From Desulfosporosinus sp. FKB (GTDB taxonomy: Bacteria > Bacillota > Desulfitobacteriia > Desulfitobacteriales > Desulfitobacteriaceae): DNA of 64,000 bases. The stretch is from NCBI RefSeq assembly GCF_002196705.1, contig NZ_NADJ01000029.1, positions 22,912 through 86,911 on the forward strand. Reading direction: 5' to 3'. Shown in pieces: positions 43,613 through 51,649 of the stretch. Under the pieces are notes generated by a model. It ran no database searches, was not told the origin of the DNA, and saw nothing but the letters and a program-made list of their open reading frames with translations. The translations under genes were made by a program, and so were the position numbers. Numbering within the stretch: position 1 is the first letter of the stretch; each line of letters starts with the position of its first letter.

Positions 43613-43828
43613 TTAAAAAAGTAAAGAAATTTGGTTATAGTAACTGGAGTGCCACCAGTGACAGGTTGAATATCCTATACTTAGAAAAATAGGCTTGTTA
43701 TCTCTTTTGGCCACTTCGAAGTCTTCGTTATTCCAAGGATACCAATCTACGGGATTATAGGCATGCTGCAAGAGATATGGGCTTTTTTCGTTGATGAGTT
43801 TGTTAGGTTTTTTGTCGGTGATTATCAT
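43613..43828 (-). pseudogene. Second YyaL-type gene, only the N-terminal 60 residues remain
   Basis: From ATG 43828 (with GGAGG before it on the minus strand) the frame reads a second YyaL start ([20 protein letters not shown]) up to GYSTCHWWH. It then leaves the family ([11 protein letters not shown]) and stops at 43613. The second active-site Cys is replaced by Trp. It is about two-thirds identical to the start of the copy at 41578, so it is a diverged paralogue rather than a fresh duplicate. The rest of the gene is absent. Confidence 0.85.
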
Positions 43829-43949
43829 TTTGTCCTCCAAAAGTGTGGTTATTCTACATGACAATAATGTTAGTATGTCAATATATCAAGTGTTTATAAA
43901 GGATTGTTTGCCAAATCAAATATATAAAATCCTGTTGACTCGATAGTTA

Positions 43950-44095
43950 GCTTGAAAAAAATTGAACAACAACGGCAAGCCCGCCGTATAAAGCGGGAGC
44001 AACTGGAGGCCTTTCTTATCAATTCAGATGGGAGAGGCAGTAGCCAAAGAATCTCCTATTGATCACGATTATTATGTCGTGATTATTTTTTTGTC
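43950..44095 (+). ncRNA. Candidate structured RNA with its own terminator
   Basis: The stretch has no ORF but several nested stems. CCCGC/GCGGG lies near 43980-43999, flanked by GGC on the left and GCC at about 44011-44013. GGGAGA/TCTCC encloses GGC-AGTA-GCC (about 44030-44056). A terminator follows: ATCACGA (44062-44068) with TCGTGAT (44077-44083) and a T7 run. It lies 140 bases upstream of a TetR gene. It resembles a riboswitch or small RNA leader. I compared it with purine, TPP, ZTP, fluoride and GEMM patterns from memory and found no full match. Confidence 0.45.
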
Positions 44096-44236
44096 TCAAT
44101 AGAGAAAGGAGCATTCTTGACAGTAGGATATTATGCAAATATAATGAACTAAATCATTTAATGTACAGTGTATAAGAAATGAATGAATACATAATTTCAG
44201 CAAGTTAATTACTTCTTAAATCGAGGTGAAATTGTA

Positions 44237-44845
44237 ATGAAACTAAGAGATAAACAAAAGGCCGAAGTTAAATTGGCACTCGTAAGAGCAGGTGAAGAAC
44301 TTTTTAGAACTAAAACGTTTATGGAAACTACAATTGAAGAGATTACTGGCGCAGCCGGGGTAGCAAGGGGAACATTTTATAATTATTTTCAGTCTAAAGA
44401 AGATTTAGCTCTGGAGATATTCTATGGGACAGAAGAACTAACGACAGAGCAAATTGAAGATTTTTTTGCAACCACTCCAGGAACCGATAATCAAATTAAG
44501 GCTCTCATTGCTAGTGCCGTTGAGTGGACTATGAAAAGACCGGATCTTGTTCTGATCACCCTGCTGGAAAAGATGAAGCGCGGACAAACGCCAGAAAATC
44601 CCCAAGGGCCGTTCTTCCGGAGAATGATAACAGAAGTCTTCGCACGTGGTCAGAGTGCCGGTGTTGTAACGAGAGAAAGGCCTGCCCAGGATCTAGCCCA
44701 CGATATTGATGGGTTATATATGGTTCATATGGTGAGATGGTACCATTATGGTCAGCAAGACGACCTCTTATCCGCTATTCTATCTTCAGTAAATACCCAC
44801 TTATCAGGTGCCTTGATAAACAGTAGAAATATAACTGATAATTGA
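44237..44845 (+). CDS. TetR-family transcriptional regulator
   Basis: Residues 10-55 are a TetR helix-turn-helix (ALVRAGEELFRTKTFMETTI, then EITGAAGVARGTFYNYFQSKEDL). The C-terminal ~140 residues are a ligand domain I cannot assign. AGGTG lies before the ATG. It starts 17 bases upstream of the next gene's ATG on the same strand, so it very likely controls the PEP-utilising enzyme pair behind it. Confidence 0.92.
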   Translation: MKLRDKQKAEVKLALVRAGEELFRTKTFMETTIEEITGAAGVARGTFYNYFQSKEDLALEIFYGTEELTTEQIEDFFATTPGTDNQIKALIASAVEWTMKRPDLVLITLLEKMKRGQTPENPQGPFFRRMITEVFARGQSAGVVTRERPAQDLAHDIDGLYMVHMVRWYHYGQQDDLLSAILSSVNTHLSGALINSRNITDN

Positions 44846-44861
44846 AGGAGGTAGAAAAGTA

Positions 44862-46544
44862 ATGTCACATTGGGATGCTAAGGGATTCTGGATGCGGGAT
44901 AATATTCATTGGCCGAGACCGGTACACCCACTTTTTGTCTCTTATGGACTGATTCCTATCGAAGTTGGATCAGCTCACGCTTATGAGGAATGGTCTATGC
45001 CTTCTCTAAAATATGCCTATCTTGTTCTCCACGGATATGTCTTTCACCGAATTGAGTCTATTGGGGGAGATGCTCCGCCGATTATGGAACGGTTTCCGCT
45101 TCTCTTTCATTTGTGGCGGATTAACCCGCTACTTCGCAGCCGGGTCTTGGGTTTTGGACGGTTTATTAGGGAAAAAGGGTTTGAAAAGCACGTCAATGAT
45201 TGGAGAGAAGCATGGGAGCCAGAAGCTCAGAGGCGTCTTGAACCGATCCGCGACTTTAATCGCGCCAACGCAAGTATGGAAGAACTGGCCAATCACCTGG
45301 AGCAATTATATGACTTTTTATGCTGGGCTTGGAATCCACATTGTAAAATTGTCATGCTGGGTATGTACATACGCGGGCGATGGCTGGAAATATGCGAAAA
45401 ACTTTTCAACCTGACAGAATATGAAGCCTTCGAATTGGTACAAATTAATGATCCTGCAGTACTTAATACGATGAACCGCCTCTTAACCTTAGCCCGGCGT
45501 GCTGCCGCAGACCAGACGGTCAGCGAGATATTGTCTTTACCTAGTGAAAAAGCGCTTCAGGGGCTATCTCATACTTGGTTTCAAAAAGAACTCGATCAAT
45601 TCTTAGAAAGTGAAGGCGATCGGCCGGCAGATAGTTTTGAATTCACACCCACGTGGAGAGAAATGCCGGAGATCGTGGTTGGGATTATCAAGGGGTTACT
45701 GTACTCAGATAACTCTATAACCGAAGATTCCGAATTTCAAGCGTACCGGCAACAGCGGATCAAGGAACTTAGCAGTACTTTAAAGGGCAAGGAGCGGGAG
45801 GATTTTGACGCTTGGCTGGAATTAGCAGAAGAGGCTCAACCCTTAAGTGAAATCCATGACTACATTTTATTGACTGTTCCTCTTAGCCTTACCCGTTATG
45901 CTGCAATTGAGGCAGGACGAAGATTTGTTCAGGAGAATATTCTCGATAGTCCAGATGATATATTCTTTCTCTATCGGGAAGAATTAATCTCCGCCCTTAG
46001 AACAAATTACAACCTTGCCAGCTTAAAAGGGTTGGTGGCTGAGAGGAAGGCTGAACATAGCAAAAATTTCTCATTAGTGCCTCCACAGACTATTGGAAAA
46101 ATGCCCATTGCCCCTCCTTTCCATGTATTTCCACCAATTGCAGCGGAAGGAATGAAGATCTTTGTGAAACAATATTCCCTTCTAGAAGCGCAGCAGGGAG
46201 CTTCGCTGGAGCTATCTCCGGAGGGAGAGTTGTCTGGTATCCCAGGTTCTCCGGGAGTTGCCGAAGGATCGGTGCGAATTATACATACGGCTGAGGAGTT
46301 TAGCTTGGTTCAAGAAGGAGAGGTCTTAGTCTGTCCTTTTACTACTCCCACTTGGACAGTACTATTTCCGAAGTTGGCGGCGTTAGTCACTGATTCAGGT
46401 GGGGCATTGTCCCACGCAGCAATTGTTTCTCGAGAGTATCGACTTCCTTCGATAGTTGGAACTATTAAGGCAACAAAAATATTGCATAATGGGCAACGTG
46501 TACGTGTGGACGGAACCGCTGGAAGGCTTCAAGTCTTAGATTGA
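44862..46544 (+). CDS. PEP-utilising enzyme: substrate domain plus swivelling His domain
   Basis: The 560-residue protein has a central-domain-like region (1-450) and a C-terminal phosphohistidine domain. The latter shows GIPGSPGVAEGSVRII near 452, LVCPFTTPTWTVLFPKL near 491 and the active His in SGGALSHAAIVSREY near 517. These are the second and third domains of rifampin phosphotransferase or PEP-synthase-like enzymes. The ATP-binding domain is missing here but is encoded by the next gene. AAGGAGG precedes the ATG. Together the pair is about 860 residues, the length of one Rph. Confidence 0.85.
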   Translation: MSHWDAKGFWMRDNIHWPRPVHPLFVSYGLIPIEVGSAHAYEEWSMPSLKYAYLVLHGYVFHRIESIGGDAPPIMERFPLLFHLWRINPLLRSRVLGFGRFIREKGFEKHVNDWREAWEPEAQRRLEPIRDFNRANASMEELANHLEQLYDFLCWAWNPHCKIVMLGMYIRGRWLEICEKLFNLTEYEAFELVQINDPAVLNTMNRLLTLARRAAADQTVSEILSLPSEKALQGLSHTWFQKELDQFLESEGDRPADSFEFTPTWREMPEIVVGIIKGLLYSDNSITEDSEFQAYRQQRIKELSSTLKGKEREDFDAWLELAEEAQPLSEIHDYILLTVPLSLTRYAAIEAGRRFVQENILDSPDDIFFLYREELISALRTNYNLASLKGLVAERKAEHSKNFSLVPPQTIGKMPIAPPFHVFPPIAAEGMKIFVKQYSLLEAQQGASLELSPEGELSGIPGSPGVAEGSVRIIHTAEEFSLVQEGEVLVCPFTTPTWTVLFPKLAALVTDSGGALSHAAIVSREYRLPSIVGTIKATKILHNGQRVRVDGTAGRLQVLD

Positions 46545-46583
46545 GAAGATTTTAAGTGAAATAGCTAAATGGAGAATAAGACA

Positions 46584-47486
46584 ATGAAATATGTACGGTT
46601 ACTTCAAGAATTAAAAAGAGAAGACCTATCCTTAGCCGGTGGGAAAGGGGCTAATCTAGGTGAATTAGTATTGGCCGGAATGAAAGTACCCCAAGGTTTC
46701 GTTTTAACCGTTGAAGCTTACCGGCATTGCATACCAAAGATTCGTTTGCCGAAAATTAACGTCCAAGACTTACCTGCTTTAGAAGCTGTAACTTCTAAAA
46801 TTCAGATGGAAATAGAAAATGTTTCCTTGCCTGCGGAAGTAACGCTGGAAGTTCTTGAGACTTATAGAAGAATGAGTTGCCCGACAGTTGCAGTTCGTTC
46901 CTCGGCTACGTCTGAAGATTTACCCGGTGCCAGTTTTGCCGGTCAACAGGAAACATATCTTAATATCCAAGGGGAAATAGCCCTTATCGAGGCTATAAAA
47001 AAATGCTGGGCTTCACTTTGGTCTCTCCGAGCAGTGCATTATCGCTCATTACAAGGATTCGGAGAGAGTGAAGCCGCTCTTGCTGTGGTCATTCAGGAAA
47101 TGGCCCCGCATCTGGTCTCTGGAGTGGTATTTACGGTTAATCCTCTTACAAATAACTTAAGTGAACTGATGATAAATGCAATACACGGTATCGGGGAAAC
47201 TTTGGTTCAAGGTGAAATAGTTCCTGATCAATGGATCGCCAGACGTCCCGATGGTGCAATTCTTAAGTTTACTTCTGCTCCGAAGAAGGGACAGTCGCCA
47301 TTCCTCTTGCGTACACAACGCTCCGCCAGAGGGTGTTTAACTTCCCAACAGGTTCGGGAGTTGGCATGTCTATGTCTCCGGATAGAAAAACATTTCAATG
47401 GAGTACCACAAGATATCGAGTGGTGCTATGGCTTAGGGGAGTTTTACCTGCTTCAAAGCAGGCCCATTACTACGATCAAGGATTAA
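46584..47486 (+). CDS. PEP/pyruvate-binding ATP-grasp domain protein, partner of the preceding gene
   Basis: The 300-residue protein is the N-terminal nucleotide-binding domain of PEP synthase/PPDK/Rph. AGGKGANLGEL near residue 18, VPQGFVLTVEAY near 36, TVAVRSSATSEDLPGASFAGQQETYLN near 107-133, VIQEMAPHLVSGVVFTVNPLT near 170 and the end DIEWCYGLGEFYLLQSRPI. ATG 46569 is in frame, but GGAG at 46571 serves ATG 46584. In Rph this domain comes first; here it is a separate downstream gene, so the enzyme is split and its order reversed. Confidence 0.9.
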   Translation: MKYVRLLQELKREDLSLAGGKGANLGELVLAGMKVPQGFVLTVEAYRHCIPKIRLPKINVQDLPALEAVTSKIQMEIENVSLPAEVTLEVLETYRRMSCPTVAVRSSATSEDLPGASFAGQQETYLNIQGEIALIEAIKKCWASLWSLRAVHYRSLQGFGESEAALAVVIQEMAPHLVSGVVFTVNPLTNNLSELMINAIHGIGETLVQGEIVPDQWIARRPDGAILKFTSAPKKGQSPFLLRTQRSARGCLTSQQVRELACLCLRIEKHFNGVPQDIEWCYGLGEFYLLQSRPITTIKD

Positions 47487-47654
47487 TTTAAGCAATAACT
47501 AGTTTGAAAAAGTTTATAGTTACCGGAATACATAATAGAAATTACTCATAGATTAAGAGATTATACTGCTTATGGATATCACAGCTTATAGATAAAAGGG
47601 CTCTTCCAGAGTGGAGGAGTCCTACGCAGGGATTGGCCGATTATCATCCGAAAG

Positions 47655-47876
47655 TTGCCTGAGGATTTTGTGGCGAAAGATTATCAAATGAGCTTTTCAT
47701 TGATTACAAAATTTATTGAGGAATACCAGCTTAAATCGCCAAAAAGTCTGGAAGAAATCACGCAAATATTTAATATTCTACTTGCAATGGCGAGAAGTAC
47801 AGAGTTTATTCCAGGTGATTTGACAACATCAGTCGATTACATTATCGACACGGTCATCGACGAATTATTTGAATAA
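47655..47876 (+). CDS. Small protein of unknown function
   Basis: This 73-residue ORF has several possible starts (TTG 47655, GTG 47670, ATG 47688). GAGGA lies 4 bases before the GTG. The protein is helical and acidic at its end (STEFIPGDLTTSVDYIIDTV) with no signal or membrane segment. The next small gene begins 12 bases later after AAAGGAG, so both may form one unit. I do not recognise it. Confidence 0.5.
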   Translation: MPEDFVAKDYQMSFSLITKFIEEYQLKSPKSLEEITQIFNILLAMARSTEFIPGDLTTSVDYIIDTVIDELFE

Positions 47877-47887
47877 AAGGAGAAAAA

Positions 47888-48045
47888 ATGAACAACGAAG
47901 AACTCACAAAACTTGTCCTTGAACAAAAAAAGATGCACTTGAAAAAATGCAAAAACGGAACAAAAGTATGTTTGTCGGCTTGCTTTTTAACGATATTTGG
48001 ACGCTGATTTTGACGATTGTCCTGATTTGGGTGGTGCTAAAATGA
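47888..48045 (+). pseudogene. Small membrane protein gene, frameshifted in a poly-A run
   Basis: ATG 47888 with AAAGGAG upstream starts MNNEELTKLVLEQKK. At the A7 run (47924-47930) the frame is lost. One extra A would give DALEKMQKRNKSMF and a clear membrane helix (VGLLFNDIWTLILTIVLIWV), ending at TGA 48043-48045. The intact product would be about 52 residues. A homopolymer like this is a common site of sequencing error or phase variation. Confidence 0.65.
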
Positions 48046-48344
48046 GTGGGGCTTTTATGAGAAAAAATTTCTTAATAGTTACCGGTACCCGAAGCGCCAA
48101 TAAAAACTAATACAAGTAGTATTAAGTCAATGTGACCAATCGTTGTAAACGCATACGGCCAGATAGCTGCAACTAGGGCGTCATGACTTGAAAATTCCTT
48201 TATCATTAAAGGGCAATCATTGATATTGAAAGGTCCCTGAAATTTCAGAAGCACACTAGTGCATGTCGAGTATCTGTTTAATATTTCGCTCAAGTTCCAT
48301 GTCAAAATTACAATTTTGTAAAAACAATACCATTCGCAAAAACG

Positions 48345-48392
48345 ATACCATATGTAGTGTTAAAAATGCGTTTAGCAAACTACATATGGTAT
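48345..48392 (+). repeat. 14-bp perfect inverted repeat
   Basis: ATACCATATGTAGT (48345-48358) and ACTACATATGGTAT (48379-48392) are separated by 20 bases. There is no T-run, so it is not a simple terminator. It could be a recombination or regulator site. Confidence 0.65.
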
Positions 48393-48409
48393 TTAAATTT
48401 ATGCGATTA

Positions 48410-48443
48410 ATAAGCCAGAACGTTTTTTGACATTCTGGCTTAT
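48410..48443 (+). terminator. Inverted repeat, possible terminator
   Basis: ATAAGCCAGAA (48410-48420) pairs with TTCTGGCTTAT (48433-48443), loop 12 bases. ATTTTCG follows. It lies 17 bases after the preceding inverted repeat. Confidence 0.5.
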
Positions 48444-48606
48444 ATTTTCGGTTAACATTTATGGAAGGAATATTTGGGAATTTGTTGAACTCTAGATGAA
48501 GGAAGTTTATGGCATCTTTAACTCCACGTCGTGGCAAATGTCAAAAGATGGAGTATTAAGCACTTGGCTTTAAGACATTGTATTCCAAAATTAGGTTGGG
48601 ATAAAT

Positions 48607-49095
48607 ATGAAAAAGGTTATGAGATGGATTGGTTTAGTTATTGCCATTGTTGTAGTTGTCGTAATATCCATAAAAATTGTCGATTATAATTCCTTGGCAA
48701 GTAAGAATACCAGGAATTTAGAACGGACTTTATCTCAAGATAATTATTATGTGAATGGAAATGTAAAGGATTTAGTTACTATTGATTATGATAAAATGTA
48801 TGTTTTTCCACCTTATCAATCACTGGATGAAATGGAAAGACAAATTGGCTTCAAATACTCAAAATTGGAACAGGGCTTAAACGGAGGAGTTAATAACATT
48901 ATATTTGTCAAAGGCAATAAGCCAGTTGCATATTTGTTTGGATATGCCAGTGATACTGGATATTTCATTAATACTCCAAGTGGTGAGTACACTAAAGCAC
49001 AAGTTGAAACCATGATATATAAAGTAGAAACTAGAGAAGTCGGCAATTCTTACGGAACTCCTAAAACATATGTAAATTACCAGTTTATCGATTGA
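48607..49095 (+). CDS. Membrane-anchored or secreted protein of unknown function
   Basis: The 162-residue protein has an N-terminal hydrophobic segment (WIGLVIAIVVVVVISIKIV, residues 5-23) after a short basic start, so it is anchored with the bulk outside or is secreted. The rest has no motif I recognise (YMFPPYQSLDEM-like and PVAYLFGYASDTGYF segments). The ATG has only a weak RBS (TTGGG). It stands alone on the plus strand. Confidence 0.65.
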   Translation: MKKVMRWIGLVIAIVVVVVISIKIVDYNSLASKNTRNLERTLSQDNYYVNGNVKDLVTIDYDKMYVFPPYQSLDEMERQIGFKYSKLEQGLNGGVNNIIFVKGNKPVAYLFGYASDTGYFINTPSGEYTKAQVETMIYKVETREVGNSYGTPKTYVNYQFID

Positions 49096-49266
49096 TAATC
49101 GACATTTTCACACAGAAAATAGGATTGAGTAGCAAGCACTTTGCTTTATCTAGAATCATAACGAATCAACTTACTACTTATTTAGGATTTGATTCTTATT
49201 TGTTAGGGGAGAGAAGGAAAGAGAAGGAGCATGATTCTCCTGCCTCTTAGTTTGAGGGTGTTAGAA

Positions 49267-49674
49267 ATGAAGAGCAATAATTGGTTATTTGCAAGGTTGC
49301 CAAATTGGCTGAGGTGGGTTATAGCCGTTCCAGTAGCAATGTTATTAACCTTAATTATTCAATTTATACTAAGTTATACTATTCACAATGTTCTTGGGTG
49401 GTCTTACAATGCAACAATATGGATGATAGTGTTAATAGCAAGTGTCATTTGTGTTAATGCCAGCCTATTTTACTGTATTCCAAAGTATAAAGCAGTTATT
49501 ACAGGGGGAGCTAATCTACTGCTATCTGTGTATTTTTTAGCTTTAATCGCCTTGCATATTGCTAACGGTTTCTTACTGGATTCAATAAATATTCCATACG
49601 GGATTTCAATTATCGTGTGTATTTGTATTGCTGTTAAGCTTTTAAGAAAGAAGAACATTGAAGTTATGAATTGA
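49267..49674 (+). CDS. Four-helix membrane protein of unknown function
   Basis: This 135-residue protein shows four hydrophobic segments, for example WVIAVPVAMLLTLIIQFIL and MIVLIASVICVNASLFY. Such small orphan membrane proteins are common in Clostridia and Bacilli. The ORF is open to 49231, but GAGGGTG lies before ATG 49267, which is preferred. I do not recognise a family. Confidence 0.65.
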   Translation: MKSNNWLFARLPNWLRWVIAVPVAMLLTLIIQFILSYTIHNVLGWSYNATIWMIVLIASVICVNASLFYCIPKYKAVITGGANLLLSVYFLALIALHIANGFLLDSINIPYGISIIVCICIAVKLLRKKNIEVMN

Positions 49675-49779
49675 TATACATAACGTAGGCTCGGCATTCA
49701 ATTTTATGTCAGCTATATATTTGTTGAGATAACTCCCAATTTAAAATATTGAAAATTTCTGAAATTAAAGGTATTACCA

Positions 49780-50041
49780 ATGAGAATGAGACTTTTGTCT
49801 TTCATGGTGTTAATGATGGTTTCAGTTGGTTTAATGGGTTGTAGTCAGCTTTTAAGACAAAGCAACTTTACATTACTCAAATGCTCGTAATTATTTTGCG
49901 ATAGCTCATGTGGGTGTTAGAGATGTATTGCTTGCCAAGCTTCAGCAATTGGATTTTACTTCAGAAAAATTAGGATGGTCAATTATTGATGGAGGCTTAT
50001 GGAAGACCATTGATGGTGGGCATACATGGGTTCAGATTTAA
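49780..50041 (+). pseudogene. Remnant of a lipoprotein with YCF48/BNR-like repeats
   Basis: ATG 49780 starts a clear lipoprotein signal (LSFMVLMMVSVGLMGCS) that soon ends at a stop near 49890. In another frame the sequence then reads GWSIIDGGLWKTIDGGHTWVQI and stops at 50041. The DGG..W.T.DGG.TW pattern is typical of BNR/YCF48-type beta-propeller lipoproteins. The middle is deleted and the frame broken. Confidence 0.7.
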
Positions 50042-50095
50042 AGTCCAGAGCTAATCATTAATCCTGCTCAGATACAATCAGGGGGAGTTAACACA

Positions 50096-50599
50096 TTGAA
50101 AATTACCAGAGCTTCAGAACAACATCTCGATGAAATCCTAAGATTGTGTAGGAATTGTTCACAAAACATGAAACGTAAAGACATTAACCAATGGGATGAC
50201 ATTTATCCCAGTAAGGAAATATTTCAAGAAGATATAAACAACCATTCTCTTTATATTGCTGTGCATGAAGAATCAGAGGAAATTATGGGTTGCATCGTTC
50301 TGAATAATGACCAAGAACCAGAATACAAGGTTGTCGAATGGCTATATGAGCAAGGAAAGATTGTAATTGTTCATAGACTCATGGTACATCCAAACTATGA
50401 AGGAAAAGGGATAGCCAGAAGTTTAATCGAGTTTGTAGAGAAATTAGCTAAAGAAAATGGATATACAGCAATTCGCCTGGATGTCTTTAGTGAAAACACT
50501 AGGGCAGTAAATTTTTACAAGAAACAGGGGTACAGAGTATCAGGGAAGGTTAATTTTAGAAAAGGGGAGTTTCTCTGTTGCGAGAAAATAATTCTTTGA
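50096..50599 (+). CDS. GNAT-family N-acetyltransferase
   Basis: A 167-residue acetyltransferase. The acetyl-CoA loop is in VHRLMVHPNYEGKGIARSL (residues ~97-115), followed by AIRLDVFSENTRAVNFYKKQGY, a classic motif B. The substrate is unknown. TTG 50096 is used because GGGGGAG lies 8 bases before it. It is one of four small GNAT genes between 50 and 59 kb. Confidence 0.88.
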   Translation: MKITRASEQHLDEILRLCRNCSQNMKRKDINQWDDIYPSKEIFQEDINNHSLYIAVHEESEEIMGCIVLNNDQEPEYKVVEWLYEQGKIVIVHRLMVHPNYEGKGIARSLIEFVEKLAKENGYTAIRLDVFSENTRAVNFYKKQGYRVSGKVNFRKGEFLCCEKIIL

Positions 50600-50605
50600 G
50601 TCGAC

Positions 50606-50623
50606 ATATGGCTTAAGCCATAT
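50606..50623 (+). repeat. Perfect 18-bp palindrome
   Basis: ATATGGCTTAAGCCATAT is identical on both strands. It follows the first GNAT gene by 6 bases and precedes the second by 23. Confidence 0.55.
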
Positions 50624-50646
50624 AAGTTGTTAGGGGGGCGGAAAAT

Positions 50647-51114
50647 TTGGAGGATGTTCATTTCGTTGAAGGAAGTGCGGAACTTCTAGATAAGGTTGGT
50701 TTACTTTGGAAGAAACTCAATATCCATCATTATACAATTTCCACCCATTTTCGGGACAGTATGGCATTGATGACTTTTGACCAAAGAAAGGCATCTTGGC
50801 TAAGTCGGACAGAAACAGGACAATTAAGAATTGACATTGCAGTTCTGCGAGAGCCAGAGGAACCTATCGGTTATTGCGTTACAACGATTGACAATGATAT
50901 TGGGGAAATCGAGTCATTATTCGTGGACGAAGCATATAGAAAAATGGGTTTGGGGACTGTCCTTTTGGAAAGGGCACTTAATTGGTTGGAGCAAAACTCC
51001 ATACCAAAGAAAAGGTTAAATGTCGCAGTGGGAAACGAACAAGTACTAAACTTCTATAGAAGGTTTGAATTTCATCCAAGAGCTATTATACTTGAGCAAC
51101 GGTTGAATAATTGA
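50647..51114 (+). CDS. GNAT-family N-acetyltransferase
   Basis: The 155-residue protein has the core IESLFVDEAYRKMGLGTVLLE (about residues 93-112) with the acetyl-CoA loop, and a C-terminal VAVGNEQVLNFYRRFEF. TTG 50647 follows GGGGGGCGG. It starts 47 bases after the previous GNAT gene, with a palindrome between, so they may be read together. Substrate unknown. Confidence 0.87.
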   Translation: MEDVHFVEGSAELLDKVGLLWKKLNIHHYTISTHFRDSMALMTFDQRKASWLSRTETGQLRIDIAVLREPEEPIGYCVTTIDNDIGEIESLFVDEAYRKMGLGTVLLERALNWLEQNSIPKKRLNVAVGNEQVLNFYRRFEFHPRAIILEQRLNN

Positions 51115-51153
51115 AACCTGCGGAAAATTAAGGATAATCCTGGGAGGTCTTAA

Positions 51154-51513
51154 ATGAAGAACGAAATACCCGCCATTTTTCTTAAAGAAATATTGCTACT
51201 ATTCGCTGAAACCTTGGTCATTGTATCTCCCAGTTACTATGCCTTTAGCCTCCCTTACTATGGAGGAGAAGGGATTATACTCATGCTATTGTTCATAATT
51301 TATCCTGTGGTTTCGATTTTCGCAGGGATATTAACCTTTAAGTTGAGAATGAGAGTATGGGTTAATGCCATAATAACAACTATGGTATTTTTGGGGCTAT
51401 TTTCAAGCTTATACAATTATACTGCCTTTAGTTATATTCCCTTCTATTTAATCTTCTATTTTATTGCCCTAACGGTAACAAAACTAGTAATGATGGCAGG
51501 GTCAATGGAGTAA
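51154..51513 (+). CDS. Small membrane protein of unknown function
   Basis: The 119-residue protein shows about four hydrophobic segments (LLLFAETLVIVSPSYYAF; GIILMLLFIIYPVVSIFAGI; AIITTMVFLGLFSSL; YLIFYFIALTVTKLVMM). GGGAGGT precedes the ATG. It follows the second GNAT gene by 39 bases. I do not recognise the family. Confidence 0.68.
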   Translation: MKNEIPAIFLKEILLLFAETLVIVSPSYYAFSLPYYGGEGIILMLLFIIYPVVSIFAGILTFKLRMRVWVNAIITTMVFLGLFSSLYNYTAFSYIPFYLIFYFIALTVTKLVMMAGSME

Positions 51514-51649
51514 ATACATACTTTTTCGATATAAAGAAGTCGGATAAAGGCTGGTATGTTTCTTAGGCTAATAGTGGTCCGTGAATGTAAAATCTAGGGG
51601 TATAAAGCATATTGGATAAATCAGCATTTCTTATTTTGGAGGCTATTCT

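Larger units (their letters stand above)
48046..48606. other. 560-base gap without a convincing gene
   Basis: Short minus-strand ORFs (48072-48305 and 48256-48537) lack good RBS or recognisable content. Two inverted repeats are listed separately. AAAAACAATACCA and AAAAACGATACCA (about 48319-48331 and 48338-48350) form a near-perfect direct repeat just before the first inverted repeat. Confidence 0.5.

Noticed and set aside
43950..44060. c-di-GMP (GEMM) riboswitch
   Set aside because: GGCAA and GGGAGCAA recall GEMM, but the GGACGCAAAG core and receptor are missing. It is kept only as an unclassified structured RNA.
48072..48537. Two minus-strand ORFs of 77 and 93 residues
   Set aside because: They run through inverted repeats, lack an RBS, and have low-complexity or chance-like sequences.
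49140..49210. attC-like recombination site (TAAC...GTTAGG)
   Set aside because: The ends do not match RYYYAAC/GTTRRRY, and no integron integrase is present in the window.
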